Part shown: positions 24,601 through 37,679 of the stretch, one piece after another
How positions within the stretch are numbered: the first letter of the stretch is position 1
Layout of the letters: the number at the start of each line of letters is the position of its first letter
Assembly: GCF_003369795.1 (NCBI RefSeq)
Contig: NZ_CP026730.1
Location: 1,674,001 to 1,738,000, forward strand
Reading direction: 5' to 3'
DNA: 64,000 nt
Source of the DNA: Streptomyces sp. CB09001
GTDB taxonomy: Bacteria; Actinomycetota; Actinomycetes; Streptomycetales; Streptomycetaceae
Notes under the pieces: model-generated
What the model saw: the letters and a program-made list of their open reading frames with translations, nothing else
Told to the model about the DNA's origin: nothing
Databases searched by the model: none
Translations under genes and position numbers: made by a program

Positions 24601-26532
24601 GTGCAGCCACAGGATGTCGCCCCGCGCCCCGCACCGTCCTCCGCCTCCCCGGCCGACCCGGTCGTCGACGTCGAGCAGGCCGAGGCCGCGCTCGTCGAGC
24701 ACTATCCGCGCCTGGCGCGGCTGGCCTATCTGGTGCTGCCCCCGGGTCTGGGCCGGGGCCGCCGCGTCCTGACCGCGCACGCCCTCACCCAGCGTGCCCT
24801 GCCCCGGAACCGGACGACGACCCCGGTGATCCCGGCCCAGTCCACCGGCCGCGAGGTCGACCCCGGGTACGCACTGGTCCGGCTGCGGGTGGTGCGTACG
24901 GCGCTGGAGGCGGGGCTCCCGCTGCGGCGGCGGGCGTGGCCCCGGCGGTCCCAGTTGCCGCCGCTGCTGCCCCACGTCAGGGGCCTCAAGCTCTTCCCGC
25001 GCTCGGGCGGCGCGGACGAACTCGCCCTGGACCAGCGGCTGTCCGAGCTCTCCGGGCCGGGCCGGGCGGCGTACGTGCTGCGCGGTCTGGAGCGGCTCCC
25101 CGACGACGGGGTACGGCAGGTGCTGCGGGCCGCCGGGGTCGCCGACGCGGACGCCGCGCTGCGCGAGGCCGACGGGGTGCCGGGGCAGTACGGGCTGCTG
25201 GGCTCCCCCGAGTTCGACCCCTGCTCGTTGCAGGCCCGGCCGACCGATCTGCTGCGTCGGCGACAGCACACGAAGGCCGCGCTGGTCGCCGCGGCGGCGC
25301 TGGTGGTGTGCGGGGCGCTGCTCGGCCTGCCCGGGGACGGCTGGGGCCCGGACGGTGCCGCCGCGCCGCCGTACGCGCAAAACCCGGCGGCCGAGGCCGC
25401 GCTCGATCCCGGCAGGCTGACGAAGGCCGCGCCGGCCGCCTGGGAGACGTCCGCACGCACGGACTTCTCGGTATGGCCGGCGCGCGGTGACCTCACCGGC
25501 GACACGGAGCTGCTGCGCCGCGCCCTGGCCGTCTGGGCGCGGCCCGGCGAGAGCGTGGGGGTGTCCGCGACGCCGGGGACCCAGACCGGGGGTCCGGCCG
25601 GTCCGCCGCAGCTGCTGTACGCGGGGGACGTGGACACCGCGCGGGTGGTGATCCTGCACGACGGTCTGCGCCTGGTCCGGTACGCCGAGCCGAAGGACGG
25701 TTCCGCCGGTGCCGCCCTGGACTTCGCGCGGACCGACGGGGCCGGCCGGGCGGCGGCGACCGCGGTGGTACTGGGGCGCACCGACGGCAACGTCCGCTAT
25801 CTGACGGCGCCCTGGGTGACGAAGGCGGCGGCGCGCGATCTCGTCGAGCCGGAGTCCGGTGCCAAGGAGCTGACGCTCACCGACGGTGTGACGTCCCCGC
25901 TGTCCAGCCCGGTACAGCAGGGGGCCGGCGCGTGCACGTCGTGGAACGTGCTGGAGCTGACCGACGGCTCGGACACCCGGGTGGTCACCGACCTCGGCGA
26001 GCTGGTGCCCGCGCGTCTCACCACCGGGCGCCCCGGTGCGGCGAAGGACGCCTCGGGCGCGAAGGCGCTGGGCACCTGGGCGCCGTACGCGTGCTCGCTG
26101 GGCGCGGTGCGCGGGCAGGGGGTGCGGTCGGTGAACGCCTGGGAGTTCGCGACGCAGCCGCTGCCCGACGGGACGGGGTCGGGCGCCTGGGTGTGCACCC
26201 GCGCCGAGACCTGGCGCGGCGAAGGGGCCCGGGTGCTGGCGCAGTTCCGGACGCCGGGCGGCGTGCGGGGCGCGGTGGCGGCCAAGGCGCAGGGCGTGCC
26301 GGCCTGCGGCGAGCGCGACCCGCACGTGCTGGCCGGGGTGCTGTGGAAGTCGGCGGGCGGGCACTGGTACCTGCTCGCGGCGGGCGGTCCCGACACCGGG
26401 TCGATCGAGGCGACGGGCGGCATCAGCGATTCCGCCGACGGCAACCTGCTGACGGCCAGGGCCGAGCAGGGCGCGCGGGCCGAGCTGACGGGAACGCTGG
26501 ACGGCGGGCGGACGATCGGCGGCCTGCGCTAG
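24601..26532 (+). CDS. one-pass membrane protein with sigma-factor-like N-terminus
   Basis: The 643-residue protein starts at GTG 24601. Residues 25-65 (EAALVEHYPRLARLAYLVL) and 140-185 (LSELSGPGRAAYVLRGLERL, then DDGVRQVLRAAGVADADAAL) recall ECF sigma regions 2 and 4 but are degenerate. One transmembrane helix follows near 225-245 (ALVAAAALVVCGALLGL). The ~395-residue extracytoplasmic domain has four cysteines (GACTSWN, YACSLG, WVCTRAE, PACGERD). The inferred topology is a cytoplasmic domain inside and a sensor-like domain outside. No family was recognised. It could be a membrane-tethered regulator or simply an exported protein. Confidence 0.7.
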   Translation: MQPQDVAPRPAPSSASPADPVVDVEQAEAALVEHYPRLARLAYLVLPPGLGRGRRVLTAHALTQRALPRNRTTTPVIPAQSTGREVDPGYALVRLRVVRTALEAGLPLRRRAWPRRSQLPPLLPHVRGLKLFPRSGGADELALDQRLSELSGPGRAAYVLRGLERLPDDGVRQVLRAAGVADADAALREADGVPGQYGLLGSPEFDPCSLQARPTDLLRRRQHTKAALVAAAALVVCGALLGLPGDGWGPDGAAAPPYAQNPAAEAALDPGRLTKAAPAAWETSARTDFSVWPARGDLTGDTELLRRALAVWARPGESVGVSATPGTQTGGPAGPPQLLYAGDVDTARVVILHDGLRLVRYAEPKDGSAGAALDFARTDGAGRAAATAVVLGRTDGNVRYLTAPWVTKAAARDLVEPESGAKELTLTDGVTSPLSSPVQQGAGACTSWNVLELTDGSDTRVVTDLGELVPARLTTGRPGAAKDASGAKALGTWAPYACSLGAVRGQGVRSVNAWEFATQPLPDGTGSGAWVCTRAETWRGEGARVLAQFRTPGGVRGAVAAKAQGVPACGERDPHVLAGVLWKSAGGHWYLLAAGGPDTGSIEATGGISDSADGNLLTARAEQGARAELTGTLDGGRTIGGLR

Positions 26533-26556
26533 CCGACCGTGCACACCGCCGGAACC

Positions 26557-26580
26557 CTTGCTGACAGTTGCGTCAACAAG
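26557..26580. promoter_or_regulatory. TetR-type operator candidate before the ferredoxin-reductase gene
   Basis: CTTGCTGAC (26557-26565) and GTCAACAAG (26572-26580) form an inverted repeat with 8 of 9 pairs around 6 nt. The site also contains the perfect GTTG-CGT-CAAC. It lies 50 nt before the oxidoreductase start, and the next gene is a TetR regulator. Confidence 0.6.
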
Positions 26581-26629
26581 TACCGGCAGAGGGGTTCCTC
26601 ACGGAACTACCCGCCAGTACATTGACGCC

Positions 26630-27709
26630 ATGTCCAACATGCCCGTCCCCCTCATGGCACGGCTGCGGAAGCCGACGGCCCTGCTCCTCGCGGCCGGTGC
26701 CGCGCTCGTCGTCCGCCTGGCGGTGCGGCGCCGTGTCCAGGGCCCGCCGCCGCCCGTGCTGGATCCGCCGGTCTCCGGGCGGCCCCGCTCCCGCGCGCTG
26801 ACGCTGCTGGTGACCGCGCACGAGCGGCTGGCCGACGGGGTGGTCCGGCTGCGTCTGGAGGGGACCGGCCTGCCGCGCTGGGAGCCGGGCGCCCACCTGG
26901 ACCTGGTGCTGCCCTCGGGGCTCGTACGGCAGTACTCGCTGTGCGGCGACCCGGAGGACACCTCGTCGTACACCGTGGCCGCGCGGCTGGTGGAGGACGG
27001 GCGGGGCGGCTCGCGCGAGGTGCACGAGCAGGTGCAGGAGGGCACCGAACTGGAGGTGCGCGGACCGCGCAACCGCTTCCCGCTGGTCGAGGCGCCCGCC
27101 TACGCGTTCGTCGCCGGGGGCATCGGTATCACGCCCGTGCTGCCGATGCTGCGGGCCCTGCCGGAGGGCGCCGACTGGCGGCTGCTGTACGGCGGGCGGA
27201 CGCGGGCGTCGATGCCGTTCCTGGAGGAGATCGAGAAGCTGGACCCGGACAACGGGACGGTCACCGTCGTCGCCGAGGACGAGGACGGGCGACCCGGTCT
27301 CGACGCCTTCCTGGCGGGCCTCCCCGAGGGCGCGGCCGTGTACTGCTGCGGCCCGGAGGGCCTGATGGCGGCCGTCGCCGAACGCCTCCCGGCGGGCGCC
27401 GCACTGCACCTGGAGCGGTTCGCGCCGCGTACGACGGCCGACGGCGACGCGGAGTTCGAGGTCGAGCTGCGGCGCAGCGGGCGCACGCTGACCGTGCCCG
27501 GCGACTCCTCGGTGCTGGCCGCCGTGCGCACCGAGCTGCCGAACACCCCGTACTCCTGCGAGCAGGGCTGGTGCGGGACCTGCCAACAGAAGGTGCTGGA
27601 GGGCGAGATCGACCACCGGGACGAGCTGCTGACCGACTCGGAACGCGGTGACTCGATGCTCATCTGCGTGTCCCGGTGCCTCGGCACCCGGCTCGTGCTC
27701 GACATGTGA
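26630..27709 (+). CDS. PDR/VanB-type ferredoxin reductase (FMN/FAD, NAD, 2Fe-2S)
   Basis: The 359-residue oxidoreductase has an N-terminal hydrophobic segment (about 15-30) and a flavin-binding barrel (RQYSLCGDPEDTSSYTVAA). A nucleotide domain follows (AFVAGGIGITPVLPML, YCCGPEGLM). The C-terminal plant-type [2Fe-2S] domain has the four cysteines in SCEQGWCGTCQQ and LICVSR. These proteins pass NAD(P)H electrons to Rieske oxygenases or P450s, but no oxygenase is adjacent. The leader holds a TetR-like palindrome, and the gene is followed by tetR, so local repression is likely. Confidence 0.9.
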   Translation: MSNMPVPLMARLRKPTALLLAAGAALVVRLAVRRRVQGPPPPVLDPPVSGRPRSRALTLLVTAHERLADGVVRLRLEGTGLPRWEPGAHLDLVLPSGLVRQYSLCGDPEDTSSYTVAARLVEDGRGGSREVHEQVQEGTELEVRGPRNRFPLVEAPAYAFVAGGIGITPVLPMLRALPEGADWRLLYGGRTRASMPFLEEIEKLDPDNGTVTVVAEDEDGRPGLDAFLAGLPEGAAVYCCGPEGLMAAVAERLPAGAALHLERFAPRTTADGDAEFEVELRRSGRTLTVPGDSSVLAAVRTELPNTPYSCEQGWCGTCQQKVLEGEIDHRDELLTDSERGDSMLICVSRCLGTRLVLDM

Positions 27710-27775
27710 ACGCCGATGAATGCCGATGCCCGGTCCGGCCCGTTCGAGGCCGGATTCGATCGGTAAGGTGTTCGT

Positions 27776-28468
27776 ATGACTACCGGGGTGCGCCGCAGGA
27801 TGGGCGTCGAGGAGCGGCGGCAGCAGTTGATCGGCGTCGCGCTCGATCTGTTCAGCCGCCGCTCGCCCGACGAGGTCTCCATCGACGAGATAGCCTCGGC
27901 GGCGGGCATCTCGCGCCCGCTGGTCTACCACTACTTCCCCGGCAAACTCAGTCTGTACGAGGCCGCGTTGCAGCGTGCCTCGGACGATCTGGCGGCCCGG
28001 TTCGCGGAGCCGCGCGAGGGCCCGCTGGGGGCGCGGCTGCTGCGGGTCATGGTCCGCTACTTCGACTTCGTCGACGGGCACGGCCCGGGTTTCTCGGCCC
28101 TGATGCGCGGCGGCCCGGCCGTGGGCTCGACCACGACCAACGCGCTGGTGGACTCCGTACGGCAGGCCGCGTATGTCCAGATCCTTTCGCACCTGGACGT
28201 CAGCGAACCGCCCGCGCGGCTGGAACTGGTCGTCCGCTCCTGGATCTCGCTCGCCGAGTCGACCGCGCTGCTCTGGCTGGACGGGCGCCGCATCCCGCGC
28301 GCCGAACTGGCGGCGCAGCTCGTGCAGGACTTCGGCGCGCTGGTGGCGGTGAGCGCCGCCCACGACGAGGAGATGGGCGCCCTGATGCGCCGCGTCCTGG
28401 CGGACGAACCCGCCGACGGCCCCTTCGCGGACCTGGTGGACCGGCTGCTCACGCTGACGGCCCGGTGA
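27776..28468 (+). CDS. TetR-family regulator
   Basis: The 230-residue protein has an N-terminal TetR HTH (EERRQQLIGVALDLFSRR, then SIDEIASAAGISRPLVYHYF). A ligand-binding C-terminal domain follows (MVRYFDFVDGHGPGFSALMRG). TAAGGT at 27764-27769 precedes ATG 27776 by 6 nt, without a Shine-Dalgarno sequence, so it is probably leaderless and has its own promoter. The likely target is the upstream ferredoxin reductase. The gene overlaps the next by 4 nt. Confidence 0.9.
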   Translation: MTTGVRRRMGVEERRQQLIGVALDLFSRRSPDEVSIDEIASAAGISRPLVYHYFPGKLSLYEAALQRASDDLAARFAEPREGPLGARLLRVMVRYFDFVDGHGPGFSALMRGGPAVGSTTTNALVDSVRQAAYVQILSHLDVSEPPARLELVVRSWISLAESTALLWLDGRRIPRAELAAQLVQDFGALVAVSAAHDEEMGALMRRVLADEPADGPFADLVDRLLTLTAR

Positions 28469-28899
28469 GTGCCCTGCCGGAGTGGGGACTGGTCGTGGAG
28501 ACGACCGTGGGCGCCGGGGAGCGCAAGCACACGGAGGCCCAGGTGGTGGGGCACGTCTCCGGGTCCCGTCAGGAGGCGCTCGGGGAACTGGAACGGCGGG
28601 CGCGGAGCTACTCCCCCACCCATCCCCTCAGCCCCCGGCGGCGTCGCCTGCTGCGGGTCGGCGACGGGTTCCTGCTCGTCGTGGACGGGGCCTGGCAGTC
28701 GTTCGTCACCCGGTTCACAGTGGCGGAACTGCTGGAGGACTCCGCGGCGCCGAAGGCCCCCGAGCCCGTGGTCGAGGCGTCCACGGAGCCGGTCGCCGAG
28801 GCGGCCCCGCCCGCCCCCGTTCTCCCGCCGGAGCCCGAACTGGACGCGGACGGGGTGCCGGTACGGCCGGCCTGGCTGGGCCGCCGCGACCTGCCGTGA
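28465..28899 (+). CDS. conserved 144-aa protein with Pro/Glu-rich tail
   Basis: The protein has an N-terminal ~85-residue domain (WGLVVETTVGAGERKHTEAQ, LLRVGDGFLLVVDGAWQSFVTRFTVAELL). A long Pro/Ala/Glu tail (EPVVEASTEPVAEAAPPAP) ends PAWLGRRDLP. GTG 28465 overlaps the tetR stop as GTGA, implying translational coupling. I recognise no domain. It has no membrane segment and looks like a small cytoplasmic protein co-expressed with the TetR regulator. Confidence 0.75.
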   Translation: MSALPEWGLVVETTVGAGERKHTEAQVVGHVSGSRQEALGELERRARSYSPTHPLSPRRRRLLRVGDGFLLVVDGAWQSFVTRFTVAELLEDSAAPKAPEPVVEASTEPVAEAAPPAPVLPPEPELDADGVPVRPAWLGRRDLP

Positions 28900-28911
28900 G
28901 CCCCTAGACCC

Positions 28912-28935
28912 GCCCCGCGACCCGCCCGGCGGGGC
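28912..28935. terminator. hairpin between convergent genes
   Basis: GCCCCGC (28912-28918) pairs with GCGGGGC (28929-28935) around a 10-nt loop, immediately beside the stop of the tautomerase gene. Confidence 0.5.
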
Positions 28936-29289
28936 CTACTCCTCGTACTTCCGGTACGACGGGTCCAGGTCGCGGACCTCGGCCGACAGGTGCAGCCGGA
29001 GGCCGTCCCTGGGGGGCACGTGCTCGCGCAGGAGTTCCACCACGGCCTCGGTGAGCCGGGCCTTGGTCGCGTCGTCGCGTCCGGCGAGGAGGGCGATCGA
29101 GACGTTGACGATGGCGTGCCGCTCGAGTTCCGCGCCGACGGCCTCGTCCTCGGTGCGCGACACCCTGGTCTTGCACGCCTCCAGCCGTGCGGCGGCCGTC
29201 TCGACGACCACCGGGTGCAGGGCGAGCGCGAACTCCTCCCAGTCGACGTCGTCGAGATAGGGGGAATGCTCGACACTGATCTGCGGCAT
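28936..29289 (-). CDS. 5-carboxymethyl-2-hydroxymuconate isomerase-like tautomerase
   Basis: The 117-residue protein starts MPQISVEHSPYLDDVDW with Pro2 as the likely catalytic base of the tautomerase superfamily. VNVSIALLAGRDDATKARLTEAVVELL and LHLSAEVRDLDPSYRKY match the CHMI subfamily, which isomerises a homoprotocatechuate intermediate. No other hpc genes are nearby, so the physiological substrate is uncertain. Its AGGAG ribosome site lies in the 3' arm of a perfect hairpin, so translation may be restrained. Confidence 0.85.
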   Translation of the reverse strand: MPQISVEHSPYLDDVDWEEFALALHPVVVETAAARLEACKTRVSRTEDEAVGAELERHAIVNVSIALLAGRDDATKARLTEAVVELLREHVPPRDGLRLHLSAEVRDLDPSYRKYEE

Positions 29290-29290
29290 G

Positions 29291-29322
29291 GGTGCTCCTG
29301 TTCTGCGGCGGACAGGAGCACC
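29291..29322 (-). promoter_or_regulatory. hairpin sequestering the tautomerase Shine-Dalgarno
   Basis: Arms 29291-29301 and 29312-29322 are an exact 11-bp inverted repeat. On the minus strand the 3' arm reads ACAGGAGCACC, containing the AGGAG, and ends one base before the ATG at 29289. It begins 15 nt after the pullulanase stop, so it may also terminate that transcript. Confidence 0.75.
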
Positions 29323-29336
29323 CTAACCGCGGGGCG

Positions 29337-34751
<5,415 letters not shown>

Positions 34752-34815
34752 AGGCGTGAGCTCCTTGCGAGTACGGCTCGTTCGGGTCCGACCCCGGCGA
34801 GACCGTAACGCCGCC

Positions 34816-34838
34816 GCAAGTCTTGCGGCAAGACTTGC
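34816..34838 (-). promoter_or_regulatory. MalR-type operator before the amylase-pullulanase gene
   Basis: GCAAGTCTTGC-G-GCAAGACTTGC is a perfect 11-bp inverted repeat around one base, made of nested CTTGC/GCAAG elements like those near malE/malR. It lies 65 nt upstream of the GTG. Confidence 0.8.
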
Positions 34839-34902
34839 GAAAGTAACGGAAAGGATTTTCACAGGACTTGCCCGGGTCACCCGGCGGGCCGGCGGACGCG
34901 CG

Positions 34903-34938
34903 AGGGCCCGCCGCTCCCCCGGGGAAGCAGCGGGCCCT
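34903..34938 (-). terminator. terminator after aglA
   Basis: AGGGCCCGC (34903-34911) pairs exactly with GCGGGCCCT (34930-34938), and the stem extends inward with minor mismatches to CCCCC/GGGGG. It begins 20 nt past the aglA stop and ends the mal operon. Confidence 0.8.
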
Positions 34939-34958
34939 TCAGCGGTCCGGAGGGGGCG

Positions 34959-36641
34959 TCAGGCGCGGGTCCACCAGACCGTCGTGTCGGCCGGTACCTT
35001 CGCCTCGCCGGCCGCCTCGGTGATCTCGCCGCTGGCCAGCAGGACGCGCCCGTGCGCGGGCACCGCCACCGACTCGCCGGTGGTGTTGGCGACGCACACG
35101 AAGTCGCCGCGCCGGAAGGCGACGACGCCCTCGGGGGCGCGCAGCCACTCGACCGCGTCGCCCGCGCCGAGGTCGGCGGTGGAGCGGCGGACGGCCAGGG
35201 CCTCGCGGTACAGCTCCAGGGTCGAGCCGGGCTCGCCGGTCTGCGCCTCGACGCTCAGTTCGCCCCAGCCCGCGGGCTGCGGCAGCCAGCTGCCGCCGGA
35301 TCCGAAGCCGTACGAGGAGCCCTCACGGGTCCACGGGATCGGGACGCGGCAGCCGTCGCGGAAGCCGTCCTGGCCGGCGCCGCGGAAGTAGGCCGGGTCC
35401 TGGCGGACCTCGTCGGGCAGGTCGACGACGTCCGGGAGGCCCAGTTCCTCGCCCTGGTAGACGTAGGCCGAGCCGGGCAGGGCCAGCATCAGCAGGGTCG
35501 CGGCGCGGGCGCGGCGCAGGCCCAGTGCGCGGTCGCCGGCCAGGCGGATCTGGGTGCCGAGGCCCGCCGGGTTGGCGAAGCGCGTGGCGTGCCGGGTGAC
35601 GTCGTGGTTGGAGAGGACCCAGGTGGCGGGCGCGCCGACCGGGCGCATGGCGTCGAGGGTGCGGTCGATGACCGTGCGCAGTTCCCCGGCGTCCCAGTGG
35701 GTGCCCAGGTACTGGAAGTTGAACGCCTGGTGCAGCTCGTCCGGGCGTACGTAGTTGGCGGTGCGCTCGACGGTCGGGGTCCAGGCCTCGGCGACGAAGA
35801 TGCGCTCGCCGCTGTACTCGTCGAGGATCAGCCGCCACTGGCGGTAGATGTCGTGGACGCCGTCCTGGTCGAAGAACGGCATGACATCGTTGCCCAGCAG
35901 CTTCAGCTGCTCGTGGGATCCCAGGTCGGGCAGGCCCTCCGCCTTCACCATGCCGTGGGCGACGTCGATGCGGAAGCCGTCCACACCCATGTCCAGCCAG
36001 AACCGCAGGATGGACCGGAACTCGTCGCCGACGGCCGGGTGCTCCCAGTTGAAGTCCGGCTGCTCGGGCGCGAACAGGTGCAGGTACCACTCCCCCGGCG
36101 TGCCGTCGGGCTCGGTGACCCGGGTCCAGGCGGGGCCGCCGAAGATGGACTCCCAGTCGTTGGGCGGCAGTTCGCCGTTCTTCCCCTTGCCGGGGCGGAA
36201 GTGGTAGCGGTCCCGGGAAGGGGAGCCGGGGCCCTCGGCCAGCGCGCGCCTGAACCACTCGTACTGGTCGGAGGAGTGGTTGGGCACCAGGTCGACGATG
36301 ATGCGCAGGCCCAGCGCGTGGGCGTCGCGGATCAGCGCGTCGGCGTCCAGGAGGGTGCCGAACATGGGGTCGACGGCCCGGTAGTCGGCGACGTCGTAGC
36401 CGGCGTCGGCCTGCGGGGAGGCGTAGAAGGGGCTGAGCCACACGGCGTCCACGCCCAGGTCGCGCAGGTACGGCAGGCGGGTGCGGACACCCTCCAGGTC
36501 GCCCATGCCGTCGCCGTTGCTGTCGGCGAAGCTGCGCGGGTACACCTGGTAGATGACCGCGTCCCGCCACCAGTCGTGGCGCTCGGAGACGGTGGCGACG
36601 GCGGAGGTGGGGGCCGGTGCGGCGGAAGGCTGCTGGCTCAT
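34959..36641 (-). CDS. aglA: alpha-glucosidase (GH13), mal-operon member
   Basis: The 560-residue cytoplasmic GH13 enzyme hydrolyses maltose and maltodextrins imported by MalEFG. It shows WWRDAVIYQVYPRSFADSNGDG at the start, DLVPNHSS (region I), the nucleophile Asp in DGFRIDVAHGM (region II), FVAEAW with catalytic Glu (region III), and VLSNHDVTRHATR (region IV). There is no signal peptide. ATG 36641 has AAGGA 5 nt upstream. It is the last gene of malE-malF-malG-aglA, separated from malG by a stable hairpin. Confidence 0.93.
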   Translation of the reverse strand: MSQQPSAAPAPTSAVATVSERHDWWRDAVIYQVYPRSFADSNGDGMGDLEGVRTRLPYLRDLGVDAVWLSPFYASPQADAGYDVADYRAVDPMFGTLLDADALIRDAHALGLRIIVDLVPNHSSDQYEWFRRALAEGPGSPSRDRYHFRPGKGKNGELPPNDWESIFGGPAWTRVTEPDGTPGEWYLHLFAPEQPDFNWEHPAVGDEFRSILRFWLDMGVDGFRIDVAHGMVKAEGLPDLGSHEQLKLLGNDVMPFFDQDGVHDIYRQWRLILDEYSGERIFVAEAWTPTVERTANYVRPDELHQAFNFQYLGTHWDAGELRTVIDRTLDAMRPVGAPATWVLSNHDVTRHATRFANPAGLGTQIRLAGDRALGLRRARAATLLMLALPGSAYVYQGEELGLPDVVDLPDEVRQDPAYFRGAGQDGFRDGCRVPIPWTREGSSYGFGSGGSWLPQPAGWGELSVEAQTGEPGSTLELYREALAVRRSTADLGAGDAVEWLRAPEGVVAFRRGDFVCVANTTGESVAVPAHGRVLLASGEITEAAGEAKVPADTTVWWTRA

Positions 36642-36690
36642 GACGTCCTTGGTACGTAACGGAGTGGAGGCGTGGGTGGGGAAAGATCGG

Positions 36691-36731
36691 CCGGCCGCGG
36701 TGCTGCGGGGTCGGATGGGCACCGCGGCCGG
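36691..36731 (-). other. intergenic hairpin between malG and aglA
   Basis: Arms 36691-36703 and 36719-36731 form a perfect 13-bp stem with a 15-nt loop. It sits inside the operon rather than at its end. It may partly terminate transcription or protect the upstream mRNA from 3' decay. Confidence 0.7.
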
Positions 36732-36754
36732 ACGTTTTCCGGGTCGGGCGGCGA

Positions 36755-37666
36755 TCAGCCCTTCGTGCCGCCCGCGGTGAGGCCGGTCACCAGGTTCTTC
36801 TGCACCAGGTAGAAGAACGCGGAGACGGGTATCGCGACGAGCACGGCGGTGGCCGCCATCAGGTTGCGCTGGGCGTCGTGCTCGCTGACGAAGCTCTGCA
36901 GTCCGACGGCGAAGGTGTACTTCGTGTCGCTCAGCATGAACGTCGAGGCGAAGGCGACCTCGCCGAACGCGGTGATGAAGCTGTAGAAGCCGGCCACGGC
37001 CAAGCCCGGCCGGGCCAGCGGCAGGATCAGCCGGAAGAAGGTGCCGAAGGGGCTCAGCCCGTCCACCCGCCCGGCCTCGTCGATCTCGAACGGGATGGTG
37101 TCGAAGTAGCCCTTGAGCAGCCAGGCGCAGTACGGCACCGCGGTCGAGCAGTAGACGAGGACCAGGCCGAAGTAGTTGTCGATGAGCTGGAGCTTCGACA
37201 GGATCTGGTACATCGGCACGATCAGGACCGCGATGGGGAACATCTGGGTGACCAGCAGGACCCACATCAGCTTCTTGTAGCCCGGGAAGCGCATCCGCGA
37301 GACCGCGTAACCGGTCGTCGCGGCGACCAGCACACCGATGACGGTGGTGCCCAGCGAGACGATCAGCGAGCTCTTCAGCCAGTCGAAGAAGTTGGTGTCC
37401 TGGAGCACGAACGCGTAGTTGTCGAAGGTCATCTTCGACCAGATGCGTCCAGGGTGCAGGTAGTCGTTCTTGTCCGGGCCGAGGGACAGGTAGACCAGCC
37501 AGGCGACCGGGAAGAGCGCGACGAGGCTCGCGAGGGTCAGCACGCCGTGGGAGGCGAGGGACGCGACGCGGCTGCGTTCGCCGCGGCCGCGGACCTTGCG
37601 CGGCGGCGCGGTGGACGCGGTGACCTGCTCGGCGGGGGCCTTGGTGGGCGCGGTGCTTGTACTCAT
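36755..37666 (-). CDS. malG: maltose/maltodextrin ABC transporter permease MalG
   Basis: The 303-residue inner-membrane permease has six predicted transmembrane helices after a ~40-residue cytoplasmic N-terminus. The ABC-transporter EAA loop appears as EIDEAGRVDGLSPFGTFFRL, which contacts the ATPase (probably the multipurpose MsiK, encoded elsewhere). ATG 37666 is preferred, with AGGAG 5-6 nt upstream; an ATG 12 codons earlier would overlap malF. It starts 13 nt after the malF stop. Confidence 0.93.
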   Translation of the reverse strand: MSTSTAPTKAPAEQVTASTAPPRKVRGRGERSRVASLASHGVLTLASLVALFPVAWLVYLSLGPDKNDYLHPGRIWSKMTFDNYAFVLQDTNFFDWLKSSLIVSLGTTVIGVLVAATTGYAVSRMRFPGYKKLMWVLLVTQMFPIAVLIVPMYQILSKLQLIDNYFGLVLVYCSTAVPYCAWLLKGYFDTIPFEIDEAGRVDGLSPFGTFFRLILPLARPGLAVAGFYSFITAFGEVAFASTFMLSDTKYTFAVGLQSFVSEHDAQRNLMAATAVLVAIPVSAFFYLVQKNLVTGLTAGGTKG

Positions 37667-37679
37667 GGCGGCTCCTGCC

